Shown here piece by piece: positions 45,640 to 57,696 of a stretch of 64,000 bases of DNA (position 1 is the first letter of the stretch; the number at the start of each line of letters is the position of its first letter). The notes below the pieces were generated by a model. That model made no database searches and had not been told where the DNA came from. It saw nothing but the letters and a program-made list of their open reading frames with translations. Origin of the DNA: Chamaecyparis obtusa (lineage: Eukaryota > Streptophyta > Pinopsida > Cupressales > Cupressaceae). The position numbers were made by a program, and so were the translations under genes. The stretch is taken from the NCBI GenBank assembly GCA_027943335.1, contig BSBK01001534.1, positions 179,001-243,000 on the forward strand. The letters are read 5' to 3'.

Positions 45640-47280
45640 AGATCATGACTAGTATTATGGTTAGGATTAGGATTAGGATCAGTGTATGGATTATTATTTC
45701 ACTAAGTGTAAGAGTTTAGATCGTGAATTTACTATTATCTTTAGGAATAGGATTGAGTTGAAGGTAAGGATTATGATAAGAGTAAGAGTAAGACTCTACA
45801 TCGCGGTTAGTATTATTGTTAGGATTTAGAATTTTATTAGGATTACTATTAGGATTTAATAATTAGGTTATGATATTTAATAGGATTATGAACACTATTA
45901 CGATTAGAGTAAGGGTTTTCCATTTTTATTAGTATTCATGGTTTAAGATTATGAATATGGTTAGGGTTAGCTAGATAGTAGTATCGCTATGGTTACTATT
46001 TTGGTCAGAGTTACAATTAGGAGTGGAGTAGAGGTTAGGATTATTATTAGGGTAAGTTGTAATGTGATGTTCCTATCATGCTTAGTGTTACAATTACTGT
46101 TAACATGACAAATAAACCCCTTATTAGAGCCCTATCCACCTCATGTATGCATTTATTGAATGAGTCACTTTATTGGGTAGAATAATATGCTGCATAAGTT
46201 ATAATCTGAGTGATTTTTATTTCTTTCTTTATTTTGTGTGTTTTCTATGATTTTATTCTTTGTTCATAAAATTTAAAATAGGTACATTACAAGTAGTATT
46301 AAAATAAAAATACTATTAAAATACAAATATACAATTAGTATTACTAGTGGGGTTAGGATTTGGGGTTAAGATAATGGTTAATATAATGGTTAGGTTTACA
46401 TTTATATCATGGTTTAAATTGTCATATATAATTAGTGTTAAGATGATAGATAGACCCCTAGCTAAGAATCCAAATCATGTAATGTATGCATTTGTTAAAT
46501 GAGTCTTTTTTCGTACAATACTTTGGTGCATAAGTTAAAATTTGAGCAATACATTTTAGTTTAATTTCAATTTTTGTTGTATTTTCCTTTAATCCATGTT
46601 TGTTTACTAAAATTTAATTCTACCAATTAATCCTTGTTAAGATATAATTCTATCATATAGACCTCTAAAAAAAATTGTGCACATATCAACTAGTTTTTCA
46701 TATTTTTAGGATTTTTCTTCATGAACCATAAAAATATATATAGCAGATGTTTCCAACTATTAGTATTATAGCTACCAAGGTTTATATCATAGTTACAAAA
46801 TGGATATTGAAACTTACATATAGTTACATCATAGGAACATATGGAATGTAATTATACCTTGTAATGGTTTTTGCATTGCAAATATGTTTTTGGTGTTATT
46901 CAATGTTGTAATAAGACCGTAACGACCATTGACCTAATTTTCAACTGTCATTTTAAGCCTTGTAAGGAATTGTCTACAATAGACCTATGGCACTGATTTG
47001 GACAAATTGATAAAACCACTCAAATATCAGAATATCAGAAATGTCATCAATAAATATACTTTTAATATCTGTTAGAAGCATACATTTGTAAGCTCCAATC
47101 TAAACCAGTGTACCCAATATTGAAAATAATTTACATCTATCATGAAAAATGAAATTTTAAAGAAGCATCAAAAGGTATCAAAGAGGAAAGTAACTTAATA
47201 GTATATGTCACACATAAAGGTACCCAATATATATGGGCATACATAAAAACAAGAAAGCTTAAATTTATGTGTCAATCGGG
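45640..47280. repeat. Unit 2: GGATTAGG block and non-coding module
   Basis: Collinear with 31490-32994: GGATTAGGATTAGGATCA, GTAAGAGTTTAGATC, ACCCCTTATTAGAGCC and TTAATCCATGTTTGTTTACT in the same order. Small insertions distinguish the copies, for example about 110 bp near 46200-46330 that unit 1 lacks but unit 3 has. Confidence 0.85.
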
Positions 47281-47600
47281 CAACCTGCTCAAGCACCCCT
47301 AACTATGCTCCACATTCAATGGTGTCATCATCTTGGCGCGCTGTGGCTCATCCTGAATAGTGTGTTGTAGTCTAACACAACTCTAGATGCTCGAATTCCT
47401 TGAGTTGCATACTCTATCGTGAGCTTCAGAACTACATCTACTACCTGTGTGCCCCAGGAAGTCACCTCATATGTACAGTCCATAATGATTCACCCATTCC
47501 CCGATGGGCACATTGTCATAATATTATTAATCAAACTCAGTTTGGTTGTCGCTTTGAAGAGCGTTGCAATAAAAGGTCCACACATCCATGTAGAAAATAG
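47280..47600 (-). pseudogene. Conserved coding fragment E, copy 2
   Basis: Minus-strand reading gives YCNALQSDNQT, then in a shifted frame LINNIMTMCPSGN, IIMDCTYEVTSWGTQVVDVV, IEYATQGIRASRVVLDYNTL. Matches copies at 32995 and 52800. The frameshift lies at the same place as in copy 1, near TTTGATTAATAAT, so these two copies share damage and descend from one already broken parent; copy 3 lacks it. Confidence 0.55.
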
Positions 47601-47930
47601 TAAGTGCACAAGTCCGCGTTCAAAAACATCAGGTGTTTTATGTGAAGTCGGTCCCAGTTATTAGAAAAATCAATATCTCTCCTTCGGTGGTTAGATTTGT
47701 GAATGCACGAGTATTTTCCATCATCTCTGCAAAATAGGTAACCATTATTTGTTTGGTCTGTCTTGCACATATCGATTGATAGAGGTTGTGTGATTACATT
47801 TATGATTCCCTATATGTAAGTGCCCAGGTGCGTTGTGCCAAGCGTTATGTGTTTTCAACATGTCTGGATAACTACAAATGTATCTATATTATCAGTGCTT
47901 TAGTTTATTAGATGCCTCCATTTAATGAAG
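47600..47930 (-). mobile_element. MULE left-arm fragment, inverted, unit 2
   Basis: Same content as 33331-33640 and the reverse of about 5410-5640, with a short extra piece at 47605-47665 (GTGCACAAGTCCGCG, AAAACATCAGGTGTTTTATG) that also occurs near 54690 and 63450. Confidence 0.8.
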
Positions 47931-47949
47931 TATAAGTCATTAACTATAT

Positions 47950-48600
47950 AATTCAGTATTAGGGTTGGGAATAGGGCTTAGAATTAGTATTATTGTCATG
48001 GTGAGGGTTTACATCATGGTTAGTATTGTGGTTAAGGTTAGGATTTTGGTTGCGGTTGAGATTAGGGCTTACAATTAGGATTATCATTAGGGTTAGCATT
48101 TACAACATGGTTAGTATTAGGGTTAGGGTTTGGATAAAGGTTTACCATTAAACCTAGGGATATGGTTTGGGTTAGTGTTAGGGTAAGATAAGGATTAATT
48201 TAAATATTAGAATTATGGAAAGGATTCAGTTTAGGTTTATGATTATGGTTTACCATTTATAATTATATTTTAGCATTTATGATTAGGGTTCAACATTTAA
48301 TGAGTATGATTATGGTTAGTGTTGGGGTTTAGGCTTTTGGTTATGGTTATAGTTACATTTAGGATTCGGTGCTAAGGTTTAACATTAGGGTTAGGTTCAT
48401 GGTTAGGTTTAGAATTTTGTTTAGGGTTAGGGTTAGACATATGGTTAGACCTAGGATCAGTGTTAAGCTTTGGATTATGGTTAGGGTTAGGGTTATGATT
48501 ATTATTACACCTACTATTTAGGGTTAGATTTAGGATTTAATTATAAGGGTTAGAGTTAGGTTTATCATTACAATTATGGTTATGATCAAGGTTTATGGTT
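47950..48600. repeat. Interstitial degenerate telomere-like block, unit 2
   Basis: Collinear with 33660-34230: the same series of TTAGGGTTAGGGTT words with the same variants, for example ACCATTAAACCTAGGGATAT. Confidence 0.8.
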
Positions 48601-48619
48601 ATAGAGATACATTTTTGCC

Positions 48620-49190
48620 TTTCTATAATAATCATATTATGTTAATTAATTAAATAATAGAAACATCATAAAACTGTTAATTGAATGTGAAGACAAAAAA
48701 TAGATATAAATAATATTTAAATCTAAATCTAAATATTAAATAAAATAATGATCAAAATCTAAATCCAAGAGAAAGATAAATCTAAATCTAACTCTAAAAG
48801 TTAAACTAAATCTAAATCTTAAAGTATTCAAAGTAAATCTTAAATATTTTCCAATTTTAATTAAGGAAGAAGAAATATTTTTCACCATTTTAAACTATTC
48901 TAAATGAATAATCTAAATAATCTAAATAAAAACCAATATGACGGCATTGCCTTGCATATTTAAATTTAAATCCAAATATCAAAACTAAATATTAAATAAA
49001 ATAATGAACAAAATCTAAATCTAAGAGAAATATAAATCTAACTCAAACTCAAACTCAAACTAAATCTAAATGTAAAACTAAAACTAAATATAAATCTAAA
49101 TCTAAAACTAAATATAAATATAAAACTAAAATTAAAACTATATATAAAAAATTATTAAATATGAAATAAAAATATCACCTTGATATCTAG
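48620..49190. repeat. AAATCTAAATCT-type block, unit 2
   Basis: Collinear with 29730-30280 of unit 1, including AATTAATTAAATAATAGAAA and TGACGGCATTGCCTTGC-like DNA in both. Confidence 0.8.
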
Positions 49191-49347
49191 TTGGTTGCTT
49201 TCTATTGAAAAGGGCTTCCTACAAATGAAATGAGGAGACACTCCTTTATAATTAGAGAGTGTCTCTTCATGTTCCCCAAAGATGTTAATAAAACTCTAAT
49301 CATAGCTCCCTATTTCAAATATAACCATAAACTCAAATACAACTATA

Positions 49348-50170
49348 ATTAGCACCTAATTAGACTAATTAGACTTAATTAGACCAATTAGACTAAATAA
49401 GACCTAATTACACTCAATTATACCAATTAGGACCTAATTAGACTTAATTCTAGACCAATTAGGGTGATATTAGACCCAATTAGACCAATTAGGACCTATT
49501 ACGACCAATTAGACTTAATTACAACTAATTAGGACCTAATTAGACCCAATTAGACCCAATTAGGACCTATTACGACCAATTAGACTCAATTACAACTAAT
49601 TAGGACCTAATTAGACCCTATTAGACCCAATTAGGACCTAATTAGACCAATTAGATCAAATAGGACCTAATTAGACTCAATTATACCAATTAGGACCTAA
49701 TTAGACTTAATTGTAGACCAATTAGGAACGTATTAGACCTAATTTGACCTATTAGGACCAATTAGACTCAATTAGACTCATTTACAACTAATTAGGACCT
49801 AATTAGACCATATATGACCTATTAGGACCTAATTAGACCAATTAGGACCAATTAGATTTAATTAGACCAATAAGGACCTAATTAGATTTAATTCTAAACT
49901 AATTAGGACCTAATTAGACCCAATTAGACCTATTAGAACAAATTAGGACCAATTAGGACCCAATTACACCCACTAAGACCCAATTAGGACACAATTACAC
50001 CAAATTAGACCTATTTTGACTTAATATGAACCCAATCAGACCAATTAGACCAATTAGGACCAATTAGGACCTAATTAGACTCAATTAGACCAATTAGAAC
50101 CTAATTAGACTCAATTAGACTATTCAAGACCCGTATTAGGACCAATTAGGACCCAACTTCACCTATTACA
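49348..50170. repeat. AATTAGGACC minisatellite array 3
   Basis: Same 9-11-bp units as arrays 1 and 2. Only one clear GGAA..GTATTAGACC marker (near 49725), so the higher-order expansion seen in array 2 did not happen here. It ends with ACCCACTAAGACCC, then TACAAACCTATTTTGACT, shared with the end of array 2. Confidence 0.9.
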
Positions 50171-50207
50171 AACCTATTTTGACTGAATATTTTTTGTACT
50201 TCGTATG

Positions 50208-50330
50208 TAGGAAATGCTCAAGAAGCACAACCTTCTGAAGTTGGAGAAGGGTCATCACAAACTCAACAAGCCCAACATTCAGAAGTTGGAGAAGGGTCAT
50301 CACAAGCTCCACACTATTAGGGTCTACCAA
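50208..50330 (+). pseudogene. Coding-like remnant with a duplicated SEVGEGSSQ motif
   Basis: The plus strand reads GNAQEAQPSEVGEGSSQT, then QQAQHSEVGEGSSQAPHY and a stop. The motif SEVGEGSSQ is encoded twice, 51 bp apart. It begins right after TTTTTTGTACTTCGTATGTAG, which resembles a splice acceptor. A short related piece follows array 2 at 37272. It may be a last-exon remnant of an element gene with the array in its intron; function unknown. Confidence 0.4.
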
Positions 50331-50389
50331 TTAGGCTTAACACTAGATATGGATGCGACATTTGTTGCAATGTCCCCCACACTATTAGG

Positions 50390-51720
50390 GTTTACCAATT
50401 AGGCTTAACATTAGGATTACAATATGACTTTACATCATCATTAATATTATGTTTAAAGTTAGAGTTTGTATTAAGGTTATGATTTAGGAATAGCTCAAGT
50501 GGCATTTAGGATTGGGATTGCAATTATATTTCAACATTTATTATGAGGATTTAGCTTTTAGGAATTTGCATGAATTCTAAAAGGTAATAATCTAAAACGT
50601 GTGCACTATTTTAGGACAATAAAATGTCTTACATTGGGATTTAGGATTTACTATTTGGATTAAGCTTAGGTTTTGGATTATATTCCTCTAATTTAGGATT
50701 TAGTGTTAGGATTAGGATTAGGATCACTACAAGGATTATCATTTGGGTAAGGGTAAGAGTTTAGATCATGAATACTATTATATTGAAGAATAGGGTTGAC
50801 TTGAAGGTAATGATTATGATTAGAGTAAGGGTAAGAATTTACATCATGGTTAGTATTATTGTTAAGATTTAGAGTTTTGATTAGGATTACTGTTAGGATT
50901 TAATAATTAGGTTATCATATTTTATAGGATTAGGAACATTGTTAGCATGAGAGTAAGGGTTTACCATTTTTATTACTATTCATAATTTATGATTATGAAT
51001 ATTGTTAGGATGATGCTTAGGGTTGGGTAGATAATCGTATGGCTATGGTTACTATTTGGTCAAAGTTAGGATTAGGAGAGGAGTAGAGGTTACGATTATG
51101 GTTAGCGTAATTTCTAATTTCATGTTACTATTATGGTTGGGGTTACAGTTACTGTTAACATGATAGGTAAACCCCTTATTAGAGCTTTATCCACCTCATG
51201 TATGCATTTATTGAATGAGTCACTTTTTTGGGTACAACAATACACTGCATAAGTTAAAATTTGAGCATTTTTTTTTTCTATTTTTTATGTGTTTCCTATG
51301 ACTTCCTTCTTTGTTCATAAAATTTAACATAGTAATATTACAGGTACTATTAAAATAAAAATTCTATAAAATATAAATATTACAATTAGTATTACTATTG
51401 GGGTTAGGTTTTGGGGTTAAGATAATGGTTAATATAATTGTTAGGTTTACATTTATATCATGCTTGGCATTGTCGTATACAATTAGTGTTAAGATTAGAG
51501 ATAGACCCCTACCTAAGAACCCAACTCACCAAATGTTCATCATTTCTTAAATGATCCTTATTCATACAATAGTATGGTACATAAGGTAAATTTGAGCAAT
51601 ACATTTTAGTTTAATTTTGAATTTTGTTGTGTTTTCCTTTAATCCATGTTTGTATACTAAAATTTAATTCTATCAATTAATCCTTCTTAAGATATAATTG
51701 TATTATATAGACCTATAAAA
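50390..51720. repeat. Unit 3: GGATTAGG block and non-coding module
   Basis: Collinear with 31230-32350 and 45640-46690, more diverged than those two are from each other. GGATTAGGATTAGGATCACT, ACCCCTTATTAGAGC and TTAATCCATGTTTG occur in order. No gene. Confidence 0.8.
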
Positions 51721-51773
51721 ATTGTGCACATATCAACTAATTTATCATATTTTATAGATTTTATTCATCAAAC

Positions 51774-51970
<197 letters not shown>

Positions 51971-52790
51971 CAATATTATAACTAGCAAGGTTTATATCAT
52001 AGTTAGAAAATGGATGTTGAAAAAATATATTTAGATCATCTATTTCTATTTAATATATATTTGCAATGTACTAATTGTTCATTTATTATGTTTTTCAACT
52101 GTCAAATATATCAAAATATTAAATAGTATATACAAATTTAGATAGAAATGTCTTTACAGAAGTAAACACAACTTACGAAATTCTAATAACATATCACCCA
52201 AGTTAACGTGTTAGAAACCTAAGACATTTTTTGTTGAAATTTGAAGTTTTAAACAACCAAACAAGTTCAAAAGTTGGTGCACGAGCACCTACGGATCATA
52301 TAGAATGTAATTATACCTTCTAATGGTTTTTGCATTGCAAATATATTTTTGTTGTTATTTGATGCTATAATAAGACCCTAACGACCATTGACCAAATTTT
52401 CAACTATTATTTTAAGCCTTTCAAAGGAATTGTTTGTAATAGACCTATGCCACTGGTTTCCTCAAATTGATAAAACCACTCCAAATATCAAAATATGATT
52501 TATAGCTATATTCCAATTCGTAAGTCAGAAATGTCATCAATAAATATACTTATAATTTATGTTAGAAGCATACATTTCTAATCTCCAAACTAAACCAACA
52601 TAGCCAATATTGAAAACAATTTACATCTATCATGGAAAATGAAATTTTTAAGAAGCATCAAAAGGTATCAAATAGGAATGTAGCTTAATAGTATACGTCA
52701 CACATGAAGGTCCCCAAAATGTATGGCAAATGTATGGGCATGTGTAAAAACAAGTAAGTTTAAATTTATAAGTCAATTGAACAACCTGCA
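51971..52790. repeat. Unit 3 non-coding module, continued
   Basis: Matches 32440-32990 and 46780-47280 (GGTTTATATCATAGTTA, TGGTTTTTGCATTGCAAATA, AGCATACATTT) with an insertion of about 250 bp near 52020-52290 not seen in the other units. No gene. Confidence 0.7.
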
Positions 52791-52799
52791 AACACCCCT

Positions 52800-53324
52800 G
52801 ACTGTGCTCCCCATTCAATGGTGTCGTCGTTTGGGCACCCTATGAGTCAGCCTAAAGAGTGTGTTGTAGTCCAACACCACTCTGGAGGCTCGAATGTCGT
52901 GTGTTGCAAATTCAATGGCATGTTCTAAAACTACATCTACCAGCTGCGTCCCCCATGAAGTCACCGCATAAGTACAATCCATAACTATTATTCAGTTCCC
53001 CGATGGCCGCAGTTTCATAATATTGTTTATCAACACAATCTGTTCATCACTCTCAAGAGCATTGCAGAAAAAACACCAAATGTCAATGTTGATCTCTACA
53101 CTATGAAGGTGTAGAGAATATGGAGAATATGCAATCCCCCAACTGAACCACCACGCATCTATTATCGTGGCCAACATAATATGTCGATGCAACTCATCAG
53201 GTAGCTGGCAGAGATGTTCTCTTGTGGTGTTGTCCATGTTAAATGTTTGCAGACTCCTGCAAAACCAAAGCAAAAGATTCTTAGTAATATGTTTGTAATG
53301 TACAAAAACAAAATAAATAAGCAT
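52800..53324 (-). pseudogene. Conserved coding fragment E, copy 3 (longest)
   Basis: Open from 53324 to 52992: a hydrophobic start, then NMDNTTREHLCQLPDELHRH, ATIIDAWWFSWGIAYSPYSL, INIDIWCFFCNALESDEQIV and LINNIMKLRPSGN. After a TAA the same frame continues IIVMDCTYAVTSWGTQLVDV, LEHAIEFATHDIRASRVVLD, YNTLFRLTH to about 52840. It is co-oriented with the MULE derivative at 54400-55980 and could be its distal exon. Trp-rich and without a recognised domain. Confidence 0.5.
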
Positions 53325-53429
53325 GGCTTGTCCTTACTTTATTCCTTGTCCATAACATTTAAATAAATTTTTCAATACTCCATAAAATGCATCTATATAA
53401 CTTGGCTATATAAATATTTGAATACAAAA

Positions 53430-54112
53430 GTAACGACAACTAGCACATCCTCTAAAATATATCACCTTCAATTCAAGTGTAAAACAATAGTAAATGTAAA
53501 GCTATATTGACAGTTAAGGTAAGGTTAGTATAATAGATAACTTATTTGTTGATAAAGGAATTGGTATGCTATATTAATTCAAAATATTAAATGCTTACAA
53601 TTGATAATATTGATTGAATAGGACTTACAAAGGATCTTGTCCTTTCAATGACTATTTTATCAAAAATAACAGCAGCTAGCACATCCTCTAAAATATATGA
53701 CCTTCAATTCAAGTGTAAAACAATGGTAAATGTAAAGCTGTATTGACAATTAAGGTAAGGTTAGTATAACAGATAACTTATTTGCTGATAAAGGAACTGG
53801 TATGTTGTATTAATTACAACTGATAATACTGATTGAATAGGACTTACAAATGATCATGTCCTTTTGATGACTATTTTGGAAAAAATAACGGCAACTAGCA
53901 CATCCTCTAAAATATGTCATCTTCAATTCAAGTGTAAAACAATAGTAAATGTAAAGTTGTATCGACAGTTAAGGTAAGGTTAGTATAATAGATAACTTAT
54001 TTGTTGATAAAGGAATTGGTATGCTATATTAATTCAAAATATTAAATGCTTACAACTGATAATACTGATTGAATAGGACTTACAAAGGATCCTATCCTTT
54101 CGAAGACTATTT
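53430..54112. repeat. Three tandem copies of a 219-236-bp repeat
   Basis: TAGCACATCCTCTAAAATAT starts at 53441, 53677 and 53896. Each copy continues with CACCTTCAATTCAAGTGT-like sequence, AACAATAGTAAATGTAAAG, AAGGTAAGGTTAGTATAA and ends with GACTTACAAAGGATC and a GACTATTTT run. Periods are 236 and 219 bp; copy 2 is shorter by a deletion. No coding potential. Confidence 0.9.
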
Positions 54113-54886
54113 TTGAAATTAACAATTCATAACAACAATAAAAAAATATAATTAGGTTTCCTCAAACTATAATTTAACATTGGAGAAATCCTATATCTAT
54201 TTTTCTTTCTCATTTGTATAAGGACCATTTATGGCATTTCTTGGCATTTGTTGCGCATGGTAAAAAAATTATACGCTTTCACAGGAAATATTGTGTCTAT
54301 GAGCAATGGCAACCGCCTTCCTTTTTTACTTCTCACTGACACATAGTGTTGTGGGCTGTCGATATATATATCTTCTATTGGTGTAACATTAATGTTGTTT
54401 CTCTGATAAGAGATTTGTGAATGTACTAGAGTTTTCCATCATCTCTACATCTTTATCTAATAGTTTTCCATCATCTCTCAATCTTTATCTAACAGCAGCA
54501 TTGAAAACATCCATGAGTTTCACCATCAGTGTAAATTAGCTTATCCCAGGAAGATTTTAGACCCATCTGGGCAACTTCTATCAAGGTTAGTTTAAGATTG
54601 TTTTGCAGAATAGTTAAGCATTATTTGTTTGGTCCCGCTTGCATGAATAAATTTGAGATGTAGAAAAAAATAAGTGTGTATGTCCGCGGTTAAAAACATC
54701 AGGTATTTTATGTGAAGTCAGTCCTAGTTACCTTACGTTATTCACAAGATGTCTACAACATGTGACCAGCTTTAAAGGGAATGCACTATAATTAACAGAA
54801 CAAGTATTGCAAAATAAAAAATAGTTGTAGATAAAGATAGAGATCTCTTACCTATATGGCCCTCCCCTTGACACCATGTCTAGAAA
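54113..54886 (-). mobile_element. MULE-derived non-coding DNA
   Basis: The part from about 54410 contains GTGAATGTACTAGAGTTTTC, CATCATCTCTAC and TTATTTGTTTGGTCCCGCTT, matching the inverted arm pieces at 33400-33480 and 47690-47760. GATTTGTGAATG and TTTTCCATCATCTCT-type words are partly duplicated here (54440-54490). No gene. Confidence 0.6.
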
Positions 54887-55171
54887 TCATAGATGATCAA
54901 AAAAGTTGACAAAACACTCATATAATAGCCTATGAATGATTCCATCAATGTCACCCATTGTCATCATTATCATGCCGAGGCCTTCAAACATTGCCATCGA
55001 TCGATCTTTTGATACATACTTGTGCACATTCTTTGGCCATGCCCAACGCACATGCCAAGTGCATAGAATGACATGAAATTGAAAAAGATGCCCTGGTGCA
55101 CATGAATAGGAGTGTGACTGGGGTTGAAAATGTGAATCACTTTTTCTACCATATTTTTCAAGATGGACCAA
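54887..55171 (-). pseudogene. MULE transposase fragment in a deletion derivative
   Basis: The minus strand encodes HVILCTWHVRWAWPKNVHKY, DRSMAMFEGLGMIMMTMGDI and RLLYECFVNFFDHL, the region that lies between the second Asp and the catalytic Glu in MULE transposases. It aligns with 10185-10385 of the full-length copy. The upstream bases (TCCTATTCATGTGCACCAGG) correspond to the end of the intron at 10063-10184, so the fragment came from genomic DNA and not from spliced RNA. All catalytic residues are missing. Confidence 0.8.
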
Positions 55172-55980
55172 AAGGGTAACTACACAGGTGTGGGGTATTC
55201 TCTATTTTCGCTATTCGGTTCACTTTTTCTACCATATTTGTCAAGATGGACGAAAGGGTAAGTGCGTAGGAGTGGGTTATTCTTTGTTTTATCTATTCGA
55301 ATCACTTTTTCTTTGGTTAGATAGATTACAACCATTCCCCAGGGCCTTATTACCATAATAGCCAAAGCTAACATTGTTCTTGTTTTGCGAATGAAAAAGC
55401 CAATACTATCTATAAAATTGGTAAAAACTTAGGTGATCACTTCATTACTTTCGGACCCTTGCAATGGGAAATGTTCTGACGATACGATAAATTTTCACTA
55501 CTTACCTATGTTGGCATACAAATGTTGGTTTTCAATCGTGCAACCGCGATTAAATATAACATGGATGAAAGGGTAAGTGCACAGTGTTGCGCGCTATTCT
55601 CTATTTTTGTTGTTCCAATCACTTTTGTTTTTTCTATGCCTGACTAAATATGGAAACTACTGTGTATTTTCAAACATTTTTCCATTTCTTTGTGTGTTTT
55701 TTCATGCCCAATGAAGGAGCATCCATACCCTACACATTTATGGCCAAACTAGTTTTTTTTTTTCCATGGACACCCAATGCCTATAACTACAATTTTTGGT
55801 GCTCCTCGTGAATATACAACCCAACCCAATCAAAACCCAAATCCATTAACTATTAAAACAAAAATTCTATAGTAATGTCACATGAATACATGCTAATGTA
55901 CAAACCCCAAAACAAATCATATTTTTTAAACTATTGAGACAAACTACTGTGGGGACAAACTATTTTCACTACTTACCTAT
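55139..55980 (-). mobile_element. Inverted MULE left arm joined to transposase fragment
   Basis: Reverse-complement match to about 6900-7560 (GATGAAAGGGTAAGTGCACA, CAACTACTGTGTATTTTC-like words). A 76-bp piece around CACTTTTTCTACCATATTT is tandemly duplicated at 55139-55290. About 2.6 kb present in the full-length copy between arm and coding region is deleted. Confidence 0.8.
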
Positions 55981-57696
55981 GTTGGCATCCGTACTGTTGG
56001 TAGTATTTCTGGTTTTAGTGTTTTGCTGATCAAAATTTTGAGTTCTTGTCTGGTCTTTCTTGACAAATTTTCAAGCCCTAGGTGAGTAACCTTAGGTTTC
56101 AGACCCTTTGCCCTAAAAAATAAAAAAGCCCTAGTTTATGTTGTCAGCCTTCTATTTCTTCGTTACTTTATTGGGTCACTTAAGCGTTGAAATAAGTATG
56201 TGTGCTTTTAATTTCCTCTGTTAGTCGCTTAGTCTCCCTGAGAAGTAGGAATATTCCTTCATTTTTTAGTGATTTCTTGAAAGCCTTTGTCACCCAATCT
56301 CATAAGCACTTTGGAATATTCCTTATTATCAAACAACTTAGCATTTTCCCTTTTAGTCTCCAAGTCTCAGAATGTTTTCTCGAGATCTAGCGACTACCAT
56401 GACAAGTTTTATAAGAAAAGAACTATAGTCACGTGGTCTCTAGGTGGAAATTGACTTTGGTCAGGAGATCTCAGGATAATTTATTAAAGTGATGTTTCAG
56501 TCAGCAATTATGATTTTTAGTGGTCACGTTATCTCCCAAAGGTGGTGGTTATCTTCTGCATGGTTAGCGATCCAGTGACACGGTTGTCTCCAGGTCTCCA
56601 GATGTAGCGGTTAAGTGATAAAGGATTATGAGACTTAATGTGAACCGTGAGATGAAGTTTTGATCAATGGCTAGTATTTAATCTCCAGATACAACTTAGA
56701 GTTAAGAAATGTTTCCACGAGTTAGAGATTGCCTCAGTCGTATGTTCTCAGGACTTAACCCCAGTTAAGAAAAAGATTGTGAGACTTAGCGAACCTCTTT
56801 GTCACATAGTCTCCATATTTTCCTGGGGTTGAGTTAAGATTAATGTTGTGGTTAAGCCTGGTGGTTATGTGTTTATTCAGTGATACATCGACTATGTAGT
56901 CATGTGATCTCAAGTTCCTGACGGTTAAGTGAAAAGCCTCCTACAATTCAATGACACGGTTATCTCCTAGTCACTGAATCAAACAGTTAAGTGAGAAAAG
57001 CTCTCGTGACTTAATGTGGACCATAGGATGAAATGAAGATGAAGATCAATGGCGGTCGTGAGATCTCAGAAAGGAAGTTGAAAAGTCAGAAATCTTTAGC
57101 AATTAAGAGACTCTAGGTTTGTCACTAGATCTCCAGGTCGGGTGATCGCTAAATGTTTTAAAAGAGAAATATTGTACTCATGACTAAGAAATAGACTATA
57201 GTCAGGTGATCTTAGAATGTGAAAAATTAAAGATGGAATAAGGAGGTCGACTATGGTTGCTGAATCTCTAGATCAAAATTTTGTGATCGCCAAATCTCGC
57301 AATGAATTCAAAAAGTGGGAAATCTTTCTATGACTACAAGAAGCCCTTTTAGTCGCCAAGTCTCAGAAGCATTTCTAAGGTGCCAATATTATAAAATGAT
57401 TGTGAGACTTTTTCTCCAGTTGCCAAGTCTCTGAATATTTGAATTTAAAGTTTTTGAGCTATAGCTAGTAATTTGAAGCCCTGTTCATGCCAAAGTAATG
57501 GTGGAAGTGACCTTTTGATAGCTGTAAATGTCAGAAATGGTGGCGCATTCAATTCTACAGAATAAAATAGTTAGAGGCTACTCATTTGAAGGTTACAGAG
57601 CATATCGAAGAGTACAGAGTGCTAGGTTTTTAGAGCTTTCTAGAATTACAGTGTGTTTAGTGATTTTTGCAAAGAATTTTCAGAGTTTTAGTCAGA
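55981..57696 (+). other. 5' flank of frame D
   Basis: No supported gene; short open stretches here are in other frames. Unlike most of the window it is rich in short words such as GTCTCCAGGTCTCCAG and GTCACGTGGTCTC. A degenerate tandem duplication lies at 56574-57060. If frame D belongs to a retroelement, its LTR or leader would be here, but no second copy of any part was found downstream of D. Confidence 0.4.
56574..57060 (+). repeat. Degenerate tandem duplication, about 370-bp period
   Basis: GTGACACGGTTGTCTCC at about 56574 and ATGACACGGTTATCTCC at about 56951; then GTTAAGTGATAAAGG, GACTTAATGTGAACCGTGAG and GATCAATGGC recur as GTTAAGTGAGAAAAG, GACTTAATGTGGACCATAGG and GATCAATGGC at 56985-57055. 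Confidence 0.7.
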
